A program made the position numbers and the translations under genes. Shown piece after piece: positions 23,025 through 32,529 of a stretch of DNA of 64,000 nt. Below the pieces are notes generated by a model. It ran no database searches, was not told the DNA's origin, and saw nothing but the letters and a program-made list of their open reading frames with translations. Every line of letters begins with the position of its first letter. Within the stretch, counting starts at the first letter, position 1. Origin of the DNA: JADGRF01 sp035274465 (lineage in GTDB: Bacteria; Myxococcota_A; Polyangia; Polyangiales; JAFGIB01); the NCBI GenBank assembly GCA_035274465.1, contig DATEOF010000477.1, forward strand, positions 1 to 64,000, given 5' to 3'.

Positions 23025-25394
23025 ATGGGTGAATTCGATGACGTGATCGCCGAGTTCCTGGTCGAGAGCCGAGAGGGCCTCGATCACCTGGACCGCGATC
23101 TGGTCGAGCTCGAGGAGCGACCCGACGACAAGGAGCTACTGGCGCGGATCTTCCGCTGCTTCCACACGATCAAGGGCACGTCGGGTTTCCTCGGGTTCGC
23201 CAAGCTCGAGGAGCTGACTCACGCAGGGGAGAACCTGCTCAGCAAGCTACGGGATGGCGAGCTGCAGTCGAACATGGCGATCACGAGCGCGTTGCTCGAG
23301 AGCCTGGACTCGGTGCGCTACATGCTCGGCGAGGTCGAGGCGGGCGGCAACGACGGCGACGGCGACTACAGCGTGATGACCGAAAAGCTGCGGGCCCTGT
23401 GCCGCGGCGAAGGCTCGAGCGAGCAGGTGCAGGAATCGCAACCCGCGCCCGAGCCTGAACAGGCTCCGGATGAACTGACGCTCGGTCTCCTGGACGAGAC
23501 GACCAGCGCAGGCCCCGCCAGCATGCCCGCCGCTTCGGGTATCCCCGCAGCGGAGCCTCCGTCCCTCCCCGTGCACGACCTCGGTGTGCGCGAGGCGCTC
23601 GCGGACGCGATGGGCGGAGAATTCTTCGCTACCGGCAACGGCGTGGCAGCCAGCAGCAGCAAGGGCGATGGCGAGCCACGGCACGCCGCTGCGCCCGAGA
23701 ACGTGCGCGTCGATGTGCAGCTGCTCGACAACCTGGTCGACCTGGCGGGCGAGCTGGTGTTGACCCGCAACCACATCGTGCAGCTGGCGAAAGGCCGCGA
23801 GGACATGGCCCTGGCGTCCGCCACGCAGCGCTTGAACTTCGTGACCGCACAACTGCAGGACGGGATCATGCGCATGCGCATGCAGCCCGTGAGCACCTTG
23901 TTCGCGAAGTTTCCGCGCGTGGTGCGCGACCTGGCGAAGGCCTGTCGCAAGCTGGTTCGGCTGGATCTCGACGGCCGAGACACCGAGCTGGACAAGTCGC
24001 TGATCGAGGCGATCAAGGATCCGCTCACGCACCTGATTCGCAACTGCGTGGATCACGGGATCGAGCCGCCCGAACTACGCGGCGCGCGCAACAAGAACCC
24101 CGAGGGTAGGATCGTGCTGCGCGCGTACCACCAGAACGGCCTGGTACACATCGAGGTCGCGGACGACGGCGGTGGGATCGCGTTGCGCAAGGTGCGCAGC
24201 AAGGCCATCGCGCGCGGACTGCTCACTGAAGAGCGCGCGCAGACCCTGTCCGACACGGAGATCGCGAGCCTGATCTTCCTGCCCGGCTTCTCCACCGCCG
24301 AGCACGTCACCAACGTCTCGGGTCGCGGCGTGGGCATGGACGTGGTCAAGACCAATGTGGAAGCCGTCGGCGGCACGGTCGACGTGCAGACGCGCGAGAA
24401 CTTCGGCACCACGTTCACGCTCAAGATCCCGCTGACGCTCGCCATCGTCCCGGCGCTGATCGTGCGCTGTGCAGGCAATCGCTACGCCTTGCCGCAGGTC
24501 AACGTGATCGAGCTGGTGAGGCTAGCGGAAGACGCCGACCACCAGCAACTCGAGTGGATCCACGGCGCGCCGGTGTACCGCCTGCGCGGCAAGCTGCTAC
24601 CGGTGGTCTTCCTCGAAGAAGCCCTGGGCGGCCACGTGATGCACGACGTGCCGGCCATGCCACCCGCGAATGACAACGATCCGGAGCGCCCGGCGCGCTT
24701 CATGGCCGTCGTGCAGGCCGCCGGCCGGCACTTCGGGCTGATCGTCGACGCCGTGCTCGACCAGCAGGAGATCGTGGTCAAGCCGCTGCCGAGGCTGCTC
24801 AGCGAGACGGGAGCCTTCGCGGGCGCGACCCTGCTCGGCGACGGGCGGGTGGCGCTGATCCTCGACATCCTCGGCATCGCGACGCGCGCGCGGCTGATCT
24901 CCGAGATGCGCGACGACAGCTTGGTCGAGCGCAGCCACCTGGCCGCGCTGGGCGACTGCGGGCGCACGCTGCTCTTGCTGCGCGGCCCGAACGACGAGCG
25001 GCTGGCGGTACCACTCGATCAAGTCACGCGGCTCGAGACCATCGACGTGGAGCTGGTCGAGCAAGGCGGCACGTACGACGTGGTGCAGTACCGCGGCGAG
25101 ATCATGCCGCTGGTGGTGACCTCGGAGCTCCTGCCCGCGACGCGCTCGCGCTTGCGTGCCCACGAACCGCCCGCCGCCGTCAGCAGCAAGCAGCTCAGCG
25201 TGGTCGTACTCGGCTTCCTCGGGCGCCCGCTGGGCCTGGTCGTCGAAGACGTGTTGGACGTGGTCGAAGCACCTGGCGAGCTGCGGCGCCTCGGCTGCCG
25301 CATGGGCGTGGTCGGTACGCTGGTCGTGCAAGAGCGCGTGACCGAGGTGCTCGACCTGGACTGGATCGGCGCCACTGCGCTGGGAGCGGCATAA
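23025..25394 (+). CDS. cheA: Chemotaxis histidine kinase CheA with two CheW-like domains
   Basis: A 789-residue kinase. P1/HPt has the phospho-acceptor H47 in FHTIKGTSGF. A Pro/Ala-rich linker (about 130-220) follows without a recognisable P2 CheY-docking domain. Then P3 dimerisation, a P4 ATPase with LIRNCVDHGIEPPE, VADDGGGI, FSTAEHVTNVSGRGVGMDVV, and a P5 CheW-like domain. A further CheW-like segment occupies about 640-785. Two array-binding domains in one kinase may change array geometry. The gene heads a tight series: the CheW gene follows after 3 bases. Confidence 0.93.
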   Translation: MGEFDDVIAEFLVESREGLDHLDRDLVELEERPDDKELLARIFRCFHTIKGTSGFLGFAKLEELTHAGENLLSKLRDGELQSNMAITSALLESLDSVRYMLGEVEAGGNDGDGDYSVMTEKLRALCRGEGSSEQVQESQPAPEPEQAPDELTLGLLDETTSAGPASMPAASGIPAAEPPSLPVHDLGVREALADAMGGEFFATGNGVAASSSKGDGEPRHAAAPENVRVDVQLLDNLVDLAGELVLTRNHIVQLAKGREDMALASATQRLNFVTAQLQDGIMRMRMQPVSTLFAKFPRVVRDLAKACRKLVRLDLDGRDTELDKSLIEAIKDPLTHLIRNCVDHGIEPPELRGARNKNPEGRIVLRAYHQNGLVHIEVADDGGGIALRKVRSKAIARGLLTEERAQTLSDTEIASLIFLPGFSTAEHVTNVSGRGVGMDVVKTNVEAVGGTVDVQTRENFGTTFTLKIPLTLAIVPALIVRCAGNRYALPQVNVIELVRLAEDADHQQLEWIHGAPVYRLRGKLLPVVFLEEALGGHVMHDVPAMPPANDNDPERPARFMAVVQAAGRHFGLIVDAVLDQQEIVVKPLPRLLSETGAFAGATLLGDGRVALILDILGIATRARLISEMRDDSLVERSHLAALGDCGRTLLLLRGPNDERLAVPLDQVTRLETIDVELVEQGGTYDVVQYRGEIMPLVVTSELLPATRSRLRAHEPPAAVSSKQLSVVVLGFLGRPLGLVVEDVLDVVEAPGELRRLGCRMGVVGTLVVQERVTEVLDLDWIGATALGAA

Positions 25395-25397
25395 GTC

Positions 25398-25829
25398 ATG
25401 CGAGCTAAAGAAACCCTGTGCACGTTCGACCTCGACACGCTGTTCATCGGCATCGAGGTCAGCCGGATCCAGGAGATCCTGCGCGCACAGCCGGTGACGC
25501 CGGTGCCGCTGGCAGCTTCGGTGATCCGCGGCTTGATGAGCCTGCGCGGACAGATCGTCCCGGTGCTGGATCTACGCCAACGCTTGGGCGTCTCGCCCGC
25601 CGATCCGAACAAGGAGCAGTTCAACGTCCTGATCCGCACCCACGACGGGCCAATCAGCCTACTCGTGGACAACGTCGGCGACGTGATCGAGATCGAAGCG
25701 GGCGCGTTCGAACCCGCGCCGGACACCTTGAATGCGGCGTACCGCTCGCTGATCCGCGGCGCGTACAAGCTGGAGAAACGGCTGCTGCTGGCACTCGATC
25801 CGTCCAGCGCAGTCGCCGTGGATTTCTGA
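25398..25829 (+). CDS. cheW: Chemotaxis coupling protein CheW
   Basis: A 143-residue CheW. It keeps the IEVSRIQEIL strand-turn, VIRGLMSLRGQIVPVLDLR (the receptor/kinase-binding core) and ISLLVDNVGDVIEI. It should link the MCP to CheA in the first array. It lies 3 bases after cheA and 22 bases before the MCP gene, so these three are a unit. Confidence 0.93.
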   Translation: MRAKETLCTFDLDTLFIGIEVSRIQEILRAQPVTPVPLAASVIRGLMSLRGQIVPVLDLRQRLGVSPADPNKEQFNVLIRTHDGPISLLVDNVGDVIEIEAGAFEPAPDTLNAAYRSLIRGAYKLEKRLLLALDPSSAVAVDF

Positions 25830-25851
25830 AAGGGATGCAAGGAACTTAGCC

Positions 25852-27444
25852 ATGTTGGCGCACATGACGATACGCAACAAAGTGCTGTTGATGACCGGCC
25901 TGATCGTGGCCGGCTTGTTGGTGCAGGCAGTGGTCGTGCAGCGCTCGGTCGAGAAGATCCGCATCCACGGACCCGCCTACCTCGAGATCCGTGCGCACGA
26001 AAAGCTGATCTCGGACATCCTGCCGCCGCCGGCGTTCCTGCTCGAAGCGTTCCTCACCGTGCACGAACTGCTCGAGCAGAGCGATCCGAGCAAGCGCCAG
26101 CTGCTGGTGGATCGCATGCGCACGCTGCAGCGCGAGTACGAGAACCGGCACCAGTACTGGCGCGACCACGTCAGCGACCCGCAGCTGCGCGAGATGCTGA
26201 CAATCCGCGCGTACGAACCGGGCACACGCTTCTTCAGCGCGTTCGACCAGGGCTTCCTGCCGGCCCTCAATGCCGGGCAGCTGGACAAGGCGCGCGCCTC
26301 GCTCGATGGCCCGCTGCGCGCGCACTACGAGCAGCACAGCAACTTCACCCGCGAAGCCGCCGCGCTCTCGCGCAAGCTGGTGGACCAGCAAGAAGCAGAG
26401 GCCGCGAGCCGCGCGGACGCGCTGTTGCTCATGAACATCTTCGGCATCCTGATCGTGGCAGGGCTGTCGGTGATCGCCGGACTGTTCCTCAAGTCCTCGA
26501 TCGAGAAGCCGCTGGCGCGCATCCACGAGCTGTTCCAGGCGATCGCGCAGCGCGACCTCACGCAGCACGTCGAGCTGCAGAGCGCCGACGAGTTCGGCCA
26601 GATGGTGCGCCTGGCCAACGACGCGGTGGACTCGATGCGCTCCGCGCTGCGCTCGATCGCCGAGCAGTCCGACGTGCTGGCGGGCGCCTCGGAAGAGCTC
26701 AAGGTCGTGAGCGAGCACATGAGCGCGAACGCCGAGCAGACTGCGGCGCAAGCCCACGTGGTCACGGCTGCCTCGGAGCAAGTCTCGGGCAGCGTGCAAG
26801 CCATGGCGACCTCGACCGACGGCCTGAACGCCAGCGTGCGCGAGATCGCGCGCTCCACCAGCGATGCCTCCGAAGCCTCGTCCAAGGCGGTGATGCTGGC
26901 CGAGACTGCGGACAAGGCGGTCAATCGCCTGGGCGAGTCGAGCGCGGGCATCGGCAAGATCGTGCGGGTGATCAACTCGATCGCGGAACAGACCAACCTG
27001 CTGGCGCTGAACGCCACGATCGAAGCGGCGCGCGCCGGCGAGGCGGGCAAGGGCTTCGCCGTGGTCGCGAACGAGGTCAAGGACCTGGCCGCCGAGACCG
27101 GCCGCGCGACGCAAGACATCGCGCGCCGCATCGACGCCATCCGCGTCGACACGCAGGGCGCAGTCGAAGCCATCGCCGAGATCCGCGCCTTCATCGGCAA
27201 GATGAACGAGGTGCAAGCGTCGGTCGCCGCCGCGATCGAAGAGCACAGCGCGACCACGGGCCAGATCGCGCGCTCGCTCAGCGAGGGCGTGCGCGGAACC
27301 ACCGAGATCAGCAGCAACATCAGCGGCGTGGCCGAAGCCGCGCGCCACACCTCGTCGGGTGCGAGCGACACGAAGAACGCCGCCTCCGAGCTGGCACGCC
27401 TGGCCTCCGAGCTGCGGCGCGTGCTGTCGCAATTCGCCTACTAA
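25852..27444 (+). CDS. Transmembrane methyl-accepting chemotaxis protein
   Basis: A 530-residue receptor. Membrane span 1 is about residues 10-30, a helical periplasmic domain about 31-190, span 2 about 192-214 (FGILIVAGLSVIAGLFL), a HAMP region about 215-270, then a full cytoplasmic signalling hairpin with tip IAEQTNLLALNATIEAARAGE and AVVANEVKDLAAET. The periplasmic domain looks like a four-helix bundle with no ligand signature I can name. The C-terminus ends LSQFAY, with no W-x-x-F tail for CheR/CheB. Likely the input of the first CheA array. Confidence 0.93.
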   Translation: MLAHMTIRNKVLLMTGLIVAGLLVQAVVVQRSVEKIRIHGPAYLEIRAHEKLISDILPPPAFLLEAFLTVHELLEQSDPSKRQLLVDRMRTLQREYENRHQYWRDHVSDPQLREMLTIRAYEPGTRFFSAFDQGFLPALNAGQLDKARASLDGPLRAHYEQHSNFTREAAALSRKLVDQQEAEAASRADALLLMNIFGILIVAGLSVIAGLFLKSSIEKPLARIHELFQAIAQRDLTQHVELQSADEFGQMVRLANDAVDSMRSALRSIAEQSDVLAGASEELKVVSEHMSANAEQTAAQAHVVTAASEQVSGSVQAMATSTDGLNASVREIARSTSDASEASSKAVMLAETADKAVNRLGESSAGIGKIVRVINSIAEQTNLLALNATIEAARAGEAGKGFAVVANEVKDLAAETGRATQDIARRIDAIRVDTQGAVEAIAEIRAFIGKMNEVQASVAAAIEEHSATTGQIARSLSEGVRGTTEISSNISGVAEAARHTSSGASDTKNAASELARLASELRRVLSQFAY

Positions 27445-27461
27445 CAGCGCCCCGGTGCGGA

Positions 27462-28559
27462 ATGAACGCCAACCCAATCCGAGTACTCATCGTCGACGAC
27501 TCGGTCGTCATGCGCCAGGTGATCAGCGACGCGCTGAAGACTGATCCGGACATCGAGGTGGTCGCCGTGGCGTCGAACGGGCGCGTCGCGCTCGAGAAGA
27601 TCCCGGAGTGCAGGCCCGACGTGATCACGCTCGATCTCGAGATGCCCGAGATGGACGGGCTGACCCTGCTCGACGAGCTGCGCAACCGCCGCTCGAAGCT
27701 GCCGGTCGTCGTGTTCAGCACGCTGACCGAGCGCGGCGCCAAGTCCACGCTCGAGGCACTTGCGCGTGGCGCGAGCGACTACGTGTGCAAGCCCTCCGGT
27801 CAGCGCAGCGTGCAGGCCACGCTCGAACGCATCCGCGCCGAGCTCATCCCCAAGCTGCACGGCCTGGTACGGCGCAAGCGCGCGGGGCCGGTCGCGGCCG
27901 CCGTCTCGGCGAACTTGCCGGCGTCGCGCGCCTTCGGCGGCATGCCGACCGAGCGCATCGATGCGGTGGTAATCGGCGTCTCGACGGGTGGTCCTTCCGC
28001 GCTGGCCGAGGTGATCCCGCACCTGCCGAAGGACTTCAGCGTACCGATCCTGATCGTGCAGCACATGCCGCCGGTGTTCACGCAGGTGCTCGCGCAGCGC
28101 CTGGCCAGCACCGGCGTGCTCAAGGTACGCGAGGCGACGCACCGCGAACGCATCGAGCCGGGCGTGGTCTACATCGCTCCCGGCGATCATCACATGCGCG
28201 TCGCGGGCAGCCCACGCGAGGGTTGGATCACGCTCGATCAGCAGCCGGCCGAGAACGGCTGCCGTCCATCCGTCGATCCGCTGTTTCAGTCCGCCGCGCC
28301 GATGTACGGCAAGAGCTTGCTGGCGCTGATCCTGACCGGCGTGGGCCACGATGGTACCAAGGGCTCGCAGACCGTGCGGCGCGCGGGCGGCACGGTGTGG
28401 GCACAGGACGAAGCCACATCCACCGCCTGGGGCATGCCCTCGTCGGTGATCGAAGCCGGACTCGCGCAGCGCGTGCTTCCGCTCTCCCAGGTCGCGCGCG
28501 CCATCGTCGACGCAGTACTCGGAGGTAAAGCCTCCGCTGGACCCCGACGGACACCCTGA
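27462..28559 (+). CDS. cheB: Chemotaxis methylesterase/deamidase CheB
   Basis: A 365-residue CheB. The receiver has D58 in TLDLEMPEMDG and K in VCKPSG. The methylesterase domain follows a short linker and has the catalytic Ser in IGVSTGGPSAL, His in IVQHMPPVF and Asp in TGVGHDGTKG. It should remove receptor methyl groups when phosphorylated by CheA. Its stop overlaps the cheR start by one base (TGATG), so the methylation pair is coupled. Confidence 0.94.
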   Translation: MNANPIRVLIVDDSVVMRQVISDALKTDPDIEVVAVASNGRVALEKIPECRPDVITLDLEMPEMDGLTLLDELRNRRSKLPVVVFSTLTERGAKSTLEALARGASDYVCKPSGQRSVQATLERIRAELIPKLHGLVRRKRAGPVAAAVSANLPASRAFGGMPTERIDAVVIGVSTGGPSALAEVIPHLPKDFSVPILIVQHMPPVFTQVLAQRLASTGVLKVREATHRERIEPGVVYIAPGDHHMRVAGSPREGWITLDQQPAENGCRPSVDPLFQSAAPMYGKSLLALILTGVGHDGTKGSQTVRRAGGTVWAQDEATSTAWGMPSSVIEAGLAQRVLPLSQVARAIVDAVLGGKASAGPRRTP

Positions 28560-29386
28560 TGCTTCTGCCCGAGGACTACACCTTCGTTCAAAAGCTCGTG
28601 CTCAAGCACGCGGCGATCATGTTGAACGCGGGACAGGAGTACCTCGTGAAGTCGCGGCTCGAGCCGGTCGCGCGTCAGGCAGGTCTGCCCGATCTGACGA
28701 CGCTGGTGGACCGCCTGCGCCGAGAGCCCTACGGGGCGCTGCACGCCACTGTGGTCGAAGCCATGACCACCAACGAGACCAGCTTCTTTCGCGACCTGCA
28801 CCCGTACGAGACGCTGAAGAAGCACGTGTTTCCCGAGCTGATCGCGCGGCGTCGCGTCGAACGCTCGCTGCACCTGTGGTCGGCCGCGTGCTCGACCGGC
28901 CAGGAGCCGTACAGCCTGGCCATGTTGGTCAAGGACACGCCCGAGCTGCGGGGCTGGAACGTGCGCATCACCGCGAGCGATCTCTCGCGCGCCGCGATCA
29001 CGCGCGCGCGGGAAGGCACCTACTCGTCGCTCGAGCTGGGGCGCGGCCTTCCGACGCGCATGCTCGGCGCGTACTTCGAGCGCGAAGGCGCGCTCTTCCG
29101 TGTCCGCTCCGAGCTGCGCTCGATGATCGACTGGCGGCCGATGAACCTCGCCGACTCGCTGCCCGCGCTCCCGATCTTCGACGTCGTCTTCCTGCGTAAC
29201 GTGCTTATCTACTTTTCACCGGCGACGTGCGCCTCGATCCTGAAGAATGTCCACAACACGATGAGCCGCAAGGGCTACCTCATCCTGGGCACCACCGAAA
29301 ACATGTTGGGCTTGTCGGCAGGCTTCGATTCCACCATGCTGGGCCGCACCACGCTCTATCGGCCGAGCAGCGCCCAGACGAGGTGA
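28559..29386 (+). CDS. cheR: Chemotaxis methyltransferase CheR
   Basis: A 275-residue SAM-dependent methyltransferase for MCP glutamates. An N-terminal helical domain is followed by NETSFFRD, LWSAACSTGQEPYSLAM (SAM-binding), ITASDLSRAAI and VVFLRNVLIYFSP. It is the only CheR in the window although there are two CheBs and two canonical MCPs, so it may serve both arrays. It overlaps cheB by one base. Confidence 0.94.
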   Translation: MLLPEDYTFVQKLVLKHAAIMLNAGQEYLVKSRLEPVARQAGLPDLTTLVDRLRREPYGALHATVVEAMTTNETSFFRDLHPYETLKKHVFPELIARRRVERSLHLWSAACSTGQEPYSLAMLVKDTPELRGWNVRITASDLSRAAITRAREGTYSSLELGRGLPTRMLGAYFEREGALFRVRSELRSMIDWRPMNLADSLPALPIFDVVFLRNVLIYFSPATCASILKNVHNTMSRKGYLILGTTENMLGLSAGFDSTMLGRTTLYRPSSAQTR

Positions 29387-29389
29387 TGC

Positions 29390-29824
29390 ATGCAATCACT
29401 GCCACACGAGGTCCGGCGCATCGCGGCGGAGGTGCTGCTGTCCCTGGCGGGCGAGGAAGCCGGCGGCGACGTCAACGAGACGCTGCCGAGCGGCTCCCTC
29501 CTGGCCTGCTGTGTGCGCATCCAGGGCTCGTTCCGTGGCCAGGTGATGGTGCACGCCACGCCCGGACTCGCCCTCTTGGTCGCGCGCCGGATGTTCGGGC
29601 ACGATCCGGCGACGCCGTTCGCCGACGAGTCCCAGGAAGCTTTGCGCGAGATCACCAACGTCGTCGCCGGCAACATCAAGCCGCTGCTCGGCAGGCGCAA
29701 CCAGCTGTTTCTGCCCGAAGACCTGCCGCTCGATGCAGCCTGCCCGCCGCTGCAGCCGTTGGCGGAGAGCGTGATCGAGCACGCAGGCCAGCGGCTGGAA
29801 GTGCGTGTGTTCGCCGACATGTAG
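29390..29824 (+). CDS. cheX: CheX-like CheY-P phosphatase
   Basis: A 144-residue CheX-fold protein with the helix EALREITNVVAGNIKPLLG: E87 and N90 form the E-x-x-N motif, and the G-N-x-K end is canonical. It likely dephosphorylates the CheY made by the first array. It follows cheR after 3 bases. This is the fourth CheX/CheC-type protein in the cluster and the only one on the plus strand. Confidence 0.85.
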   Translation: MQSLPHEVRRIAAEVLLSLAGEEAGGDVNETLPSGSLLACCVRIQGSFRGQVMVHATPGLALLVARRMFGHDPATPFADESQEALREITNVVAGNIKPLLGRRNQLFLPEDLPLDAACPPLQPLAESVIEHAGQRLEVRVFADM

Positions 29825-29872
29825 GCGGTTGTTCCTGACTAAAGAATCTCGTGAAAGCGCCGTAGTAGGTCC

Positions 29873-30166
29873 GTGGCGTCCGAGAGTGACCTGGCCTGGC
29901 GCGGCGAGTGCTGTATCGACAGCGTGAGCGAGCGCAAAGCCGAGCTCGCGCAGGTGCTGGCTGCAGGCGGCGACGTGCGACTGGACCTGCTGGAGGTCTC
30001 GCGCATCGACACGGCCGGCCTGCAGCTCTTGGCGGCATTCGTGCTCGAGCTCGGGCGGCGCGGACAGCGGGTGCACTGGCGCGGTGTGTCGGCCAACGTG
30101 GCCGAAGCCGCACGCATCGCAGGACTCGGGGGGGTTCTCGGGCTCGGCTCTCGTGGTGAGAGCTGA
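29873..30166 (+). CDS. STAS-domain protein
   Basis: A 97-residue STAS domain starting at GTG (TAGG about 6 bases upstream). The acceptor region reads VSRIDTAGLQLLAAF, so the phospho-site residue is T47 rather than serine. The N-terminus has two adjacent cysteines (GECCID). It lies at the junction between the two Che modules, 48 bases after cheX and 17 before the second cheY. It may be a second target of the SpoIIE phosphatase encoded upstream, or may relay array state elsewhere. Confidence 0.8.
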   Translation: MASESDLAWRGECCIDSVSERKAELAQVLAAGGDVRLDLLEVSRIDTAGLQLLAAFVLELGRRGQRVHWRGVSANVAEAARIAGLGGVLGLGSRGES

Positions 30167-30183
30167 AGCGCGCAGGAGGCGGA

Positions 30184-30546
30184 ATGGCACGGATACTGGC
30201 TGTCGATGACTCGGTATCGATGCGCAGGTTGGTGGGGGCGACCTTGGCCCAGGCTGGACACGAGGTTGCAGAGGTGGCCAACGGCGCCGAAGGGCTGAAC
30301 GCGGCCAAGCAAAGAGTCTTCAACCTCGTGATCAGCGACATGAACATGCCGATTATGGACGGCCTGACCTTCATCAAGACCCTCCGCGGTGTAGCCGGCT
30401 ACAGGTTCACGCCGATCCTGGTGCTGACCACGGAGATGGATCCGGAGAAGAAGCGAGCGGCGAAGGAAGCCGGCGCGACCGGCTGGATCGTCAAGCCCTT
30501 CGATCCCGAGCAGCTGCTGGCAACGATCCGAAAAGTGCTGGGGTGA
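30184..30546 (+). CDS. cheY: Single-domain response regulator, CheY type
   Basis: A 120-residue receiver preceded by AGGAGG, one of the strongest ribosome sites in the window. Acidic pocket VDDS, D52 in ISDMNMPIMDG, switch Thr in VLTTEMD, K in WIVKPFDPEQ. It is 3 bases ahead of the second cheA, which should phosphorylate it. The high expected expression fits a stoichiometric output regulator. Confidence 0.94.
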   Translation: MARILAVDDSVSMRRLVGATLAQAGHEVAEVANGAEGLNAAKQRVFNLVISDMNMPIMDGLTFIKTLRGVAGYRFTPILVLTTEMDPEKKRAAKEAGATGWIVKPFDPEQLLATIRKVLG

Positions 30547-30549
30547 AGC

Positions 30550-32517
30550 GTGGCCAACGCGGCGCTGGACAGCTTGCAGAAGCAGCTGATGTCGACCTTC
30601 TTCGACGAGGCGACCGAGGCGCTCGGCGTGATCGAGAGCCGGTTGCTCGAGCTCGACAAGCACGCGGGTGATCCGCGCGAGTTGATCGACGAGGTGTTCC
30701 GCGCCGCGCACTCGATCAAGGGCGGCGCCGGCACGTTCGGCCTTTCGAGCATCGCCGAGCTGGCGCACGTCGCCGAGACCCTGCTCGATCGGCTGCGCAG
30801 CGGTCGCTGCAGCATGTCGTCCGGCGTATCCGCCGTGCTGCTCGAGAGCGTGGACGTGCTGCGCCACCTGCTGACGGGCGCGCGCGAGCATACTCCCACC
30901 GACGCCCGCCTGGTCAGCGCGCTCAAGCTGCGCCTGGAGCGGGCGATCGTGGTCTCGGCCGCTCCGCCGCCGGCTGCTGCAGCGCCGCGCGCCGCAACCG
31001 AACAGACGAGCTTCACGATCCTGTTTCGTCCGCACGCGAACATGCTGCGTACCGGCAACGATGCGGCACGCCTGCTGCGCGAGCTGGCGCTGCTCGGCAG
31101 CTACGAGATCGAGACCGACACGCGCGGCTTGCCACGCTTCGACGACCTGGATCCGACGTTGTGCTACCTGGCGTTCGCGGTGCGCCTGCAGGGTGCGATC
31201 GCGCGTGAGCAGATCGACGAAGTGTTCTCGTGGGTAGGCGAGGACGCAGACATCGAGGTCGACGAAGCCACCGCGCGAGCTGCTCCGCCGCCGACTCCAA
31301 CGCGCGAGTTCGACGGGAGCATCGGGTCGATCCGCGTGGCCGTGGACAAGGTCGACCTGCTGATGAACATGGTCGGCGAGCTGGTGATCACCCAGTCGAT
31401 CCTGGGCGAGCTCGACTCGGAGGAGTCGATCGACGCGGCACGCCTGGCCTCGCTGCGCGACGGGCTCTCGCTCCTGGCACGCAACACGCGCGCGCTGCAG
31501 GAGAGCGTGATGAGCCTGCGCAGCATGCCGATCGGCACCGTGTTCGCGCGCCTCCCGCGGCTGGTCCACGACACCAGCAAGCAGCTCGGCAAGCTGTGCG
31601 AGCTGCGCATGTCCGGCCAGTCGATCGAGGTCGACAAGACGATCCTGGAGAAGCTCGGAGATCCGCTGGTGCACTTGATCCGCAACGCGCTCGACCACGG
31701 CATCGAGTCGCCCGAGAAGCGCCGCGCCGCGGGCAAGCCGGAGACCGGCACGCTCGAGGTCGCGGCGTTTCATCGCGGCAGCGACTTCGTGGTCGAGCTG
31801 AGCGACGACGGCGGCGGCCTGAACCTGGCGAAGATCGCCGCGCGCGGCCGCGAGATGGGCCTGATCCAGGGCCCGGCGAATCCGTCCGCCGAGGTATTGG
31901 GCGAGATGATCTTCGCGCCCGGCTTCTCGACCGCCAGCGCGGTCAGCGACGTGTCGGGACGCGGCGTCGGTATGGACGTGGTGCGCCGCAACATCAAGTC
32001 GCTGAGCGGCCACATCCACGTGTCCTCGACGCCCGGCGCCGGCACGCGCATCAGCCTGCGCCTGCCGCTCACGCTGGCGATCATCGACGGTCAGCTGGTC
32101 AGCGTCGGCGGCTACACCTACGTGGTGCCGCTGCTGTCGATCCTGGAGTCGGTACAGGTCGACCCGTCGCGCGTGCACCAGCTGGAGGGCAAGAGCGAGC
32201 TGTATCGGTTGCGCGACGAGCTCGTGCCGATCGTCGACCTGCGGCGCACGCTCGGACTGCCGCCGATGGCTGCCGACGCCAACGTCAACCGCCTGCTGGT
32301 CGTGGTCGAGGCGGACGGAGAGCGCATCGGGCTGTCTGTGGAGGAGCTGCTGGCGCAGCAACAGGTGGTGGTGAAGAGCCTCGAGACCAACTACGGCGTG
32401 GTCGAGGGCCTGGCCGGAGCGACCATCCTGGGCGATGGCCGGGTGGCGTTGATCCTGGACGTGATGGGCATCGCGCGACTCGCCAGGCGAAAGAGTGCAG
32501 CGCCGGTCGCGGCGTAG
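30550..32517 (+). CDS. cheA: Chemotaxis histidine kinase CheA, second copy
   Basis: A 655-residue CheA with GTG start. HPt H54 in AAHSIKGGAGTFG. P2-type response-regulator docking domain about 155-240 (FTILFRPHANMLRTGND ... VFSWVGED). P3, then P4 ATPase with LIRNALDHGIESPE, LSDDGGGLNL, FSTASAVSDVSGRGVGMDVV, and one CheW-like P5. Unlike the first CheA it has a P2 domain and a single P5, so the two kinases are not simple duplicates. It should phosphorylate the CheY just upstream and the second CheB. Confidence 0.94.
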   Translation: MANAALDSLQKQLMSTFFDEATEALGVIESRLLELDKHAGDPRELIDEVFRAAHSIKGGAGTFGLSSIAELAHVAETLLDRLRSGRCSMSSGVSAVLLESVDVLRHLLTGAREHTPTDARLVSALKLRLERAIVVSAAPPPAAAAPRAATEQTSFTILFRPHANMLRTGNDAARLLRELALLGSYEIETDTRGLPRFDDLDPTLCYLAFAVRLQGAIAREQIDEVFSWVGEDADIEVDEATARAAPPPTPTREFDGSIGSIRVAVDKVDLLMNMVGELVITQSILGELDSEESIDAARLASLRDGLSLLARNTRALQESVMSLRSMPIGTVFARLPRLVHDTSKQLGKLCELRMSGQSIEVDKTILEKLGDPLVHLIRNALDHGIESPEKRRAAGKPETGTLEVAAFHRGSDFVVELSDDGGGLNLAKIAARGREMGLIQGPANPSAEVLGEMIFAPGFSTASAVSDVSGRGVGMDVVRRNIKSLSGHIHVSSTPGAGTRISLRLPLTLAIIDGQLVSVGGYTYVVPLLSILESVQVDPSRVHQLEGKSELYRLRDELVPIVDLRRTLGLPPMAADANVNRLLVVVEADGERIGLSVEELLAQQQVVVKSLETNYGVVEGLAGATILGDGRVALILDVMGIARLARRKSAAPVAA

Positions 32518-32529
32518 AGGAGTTTGAGG

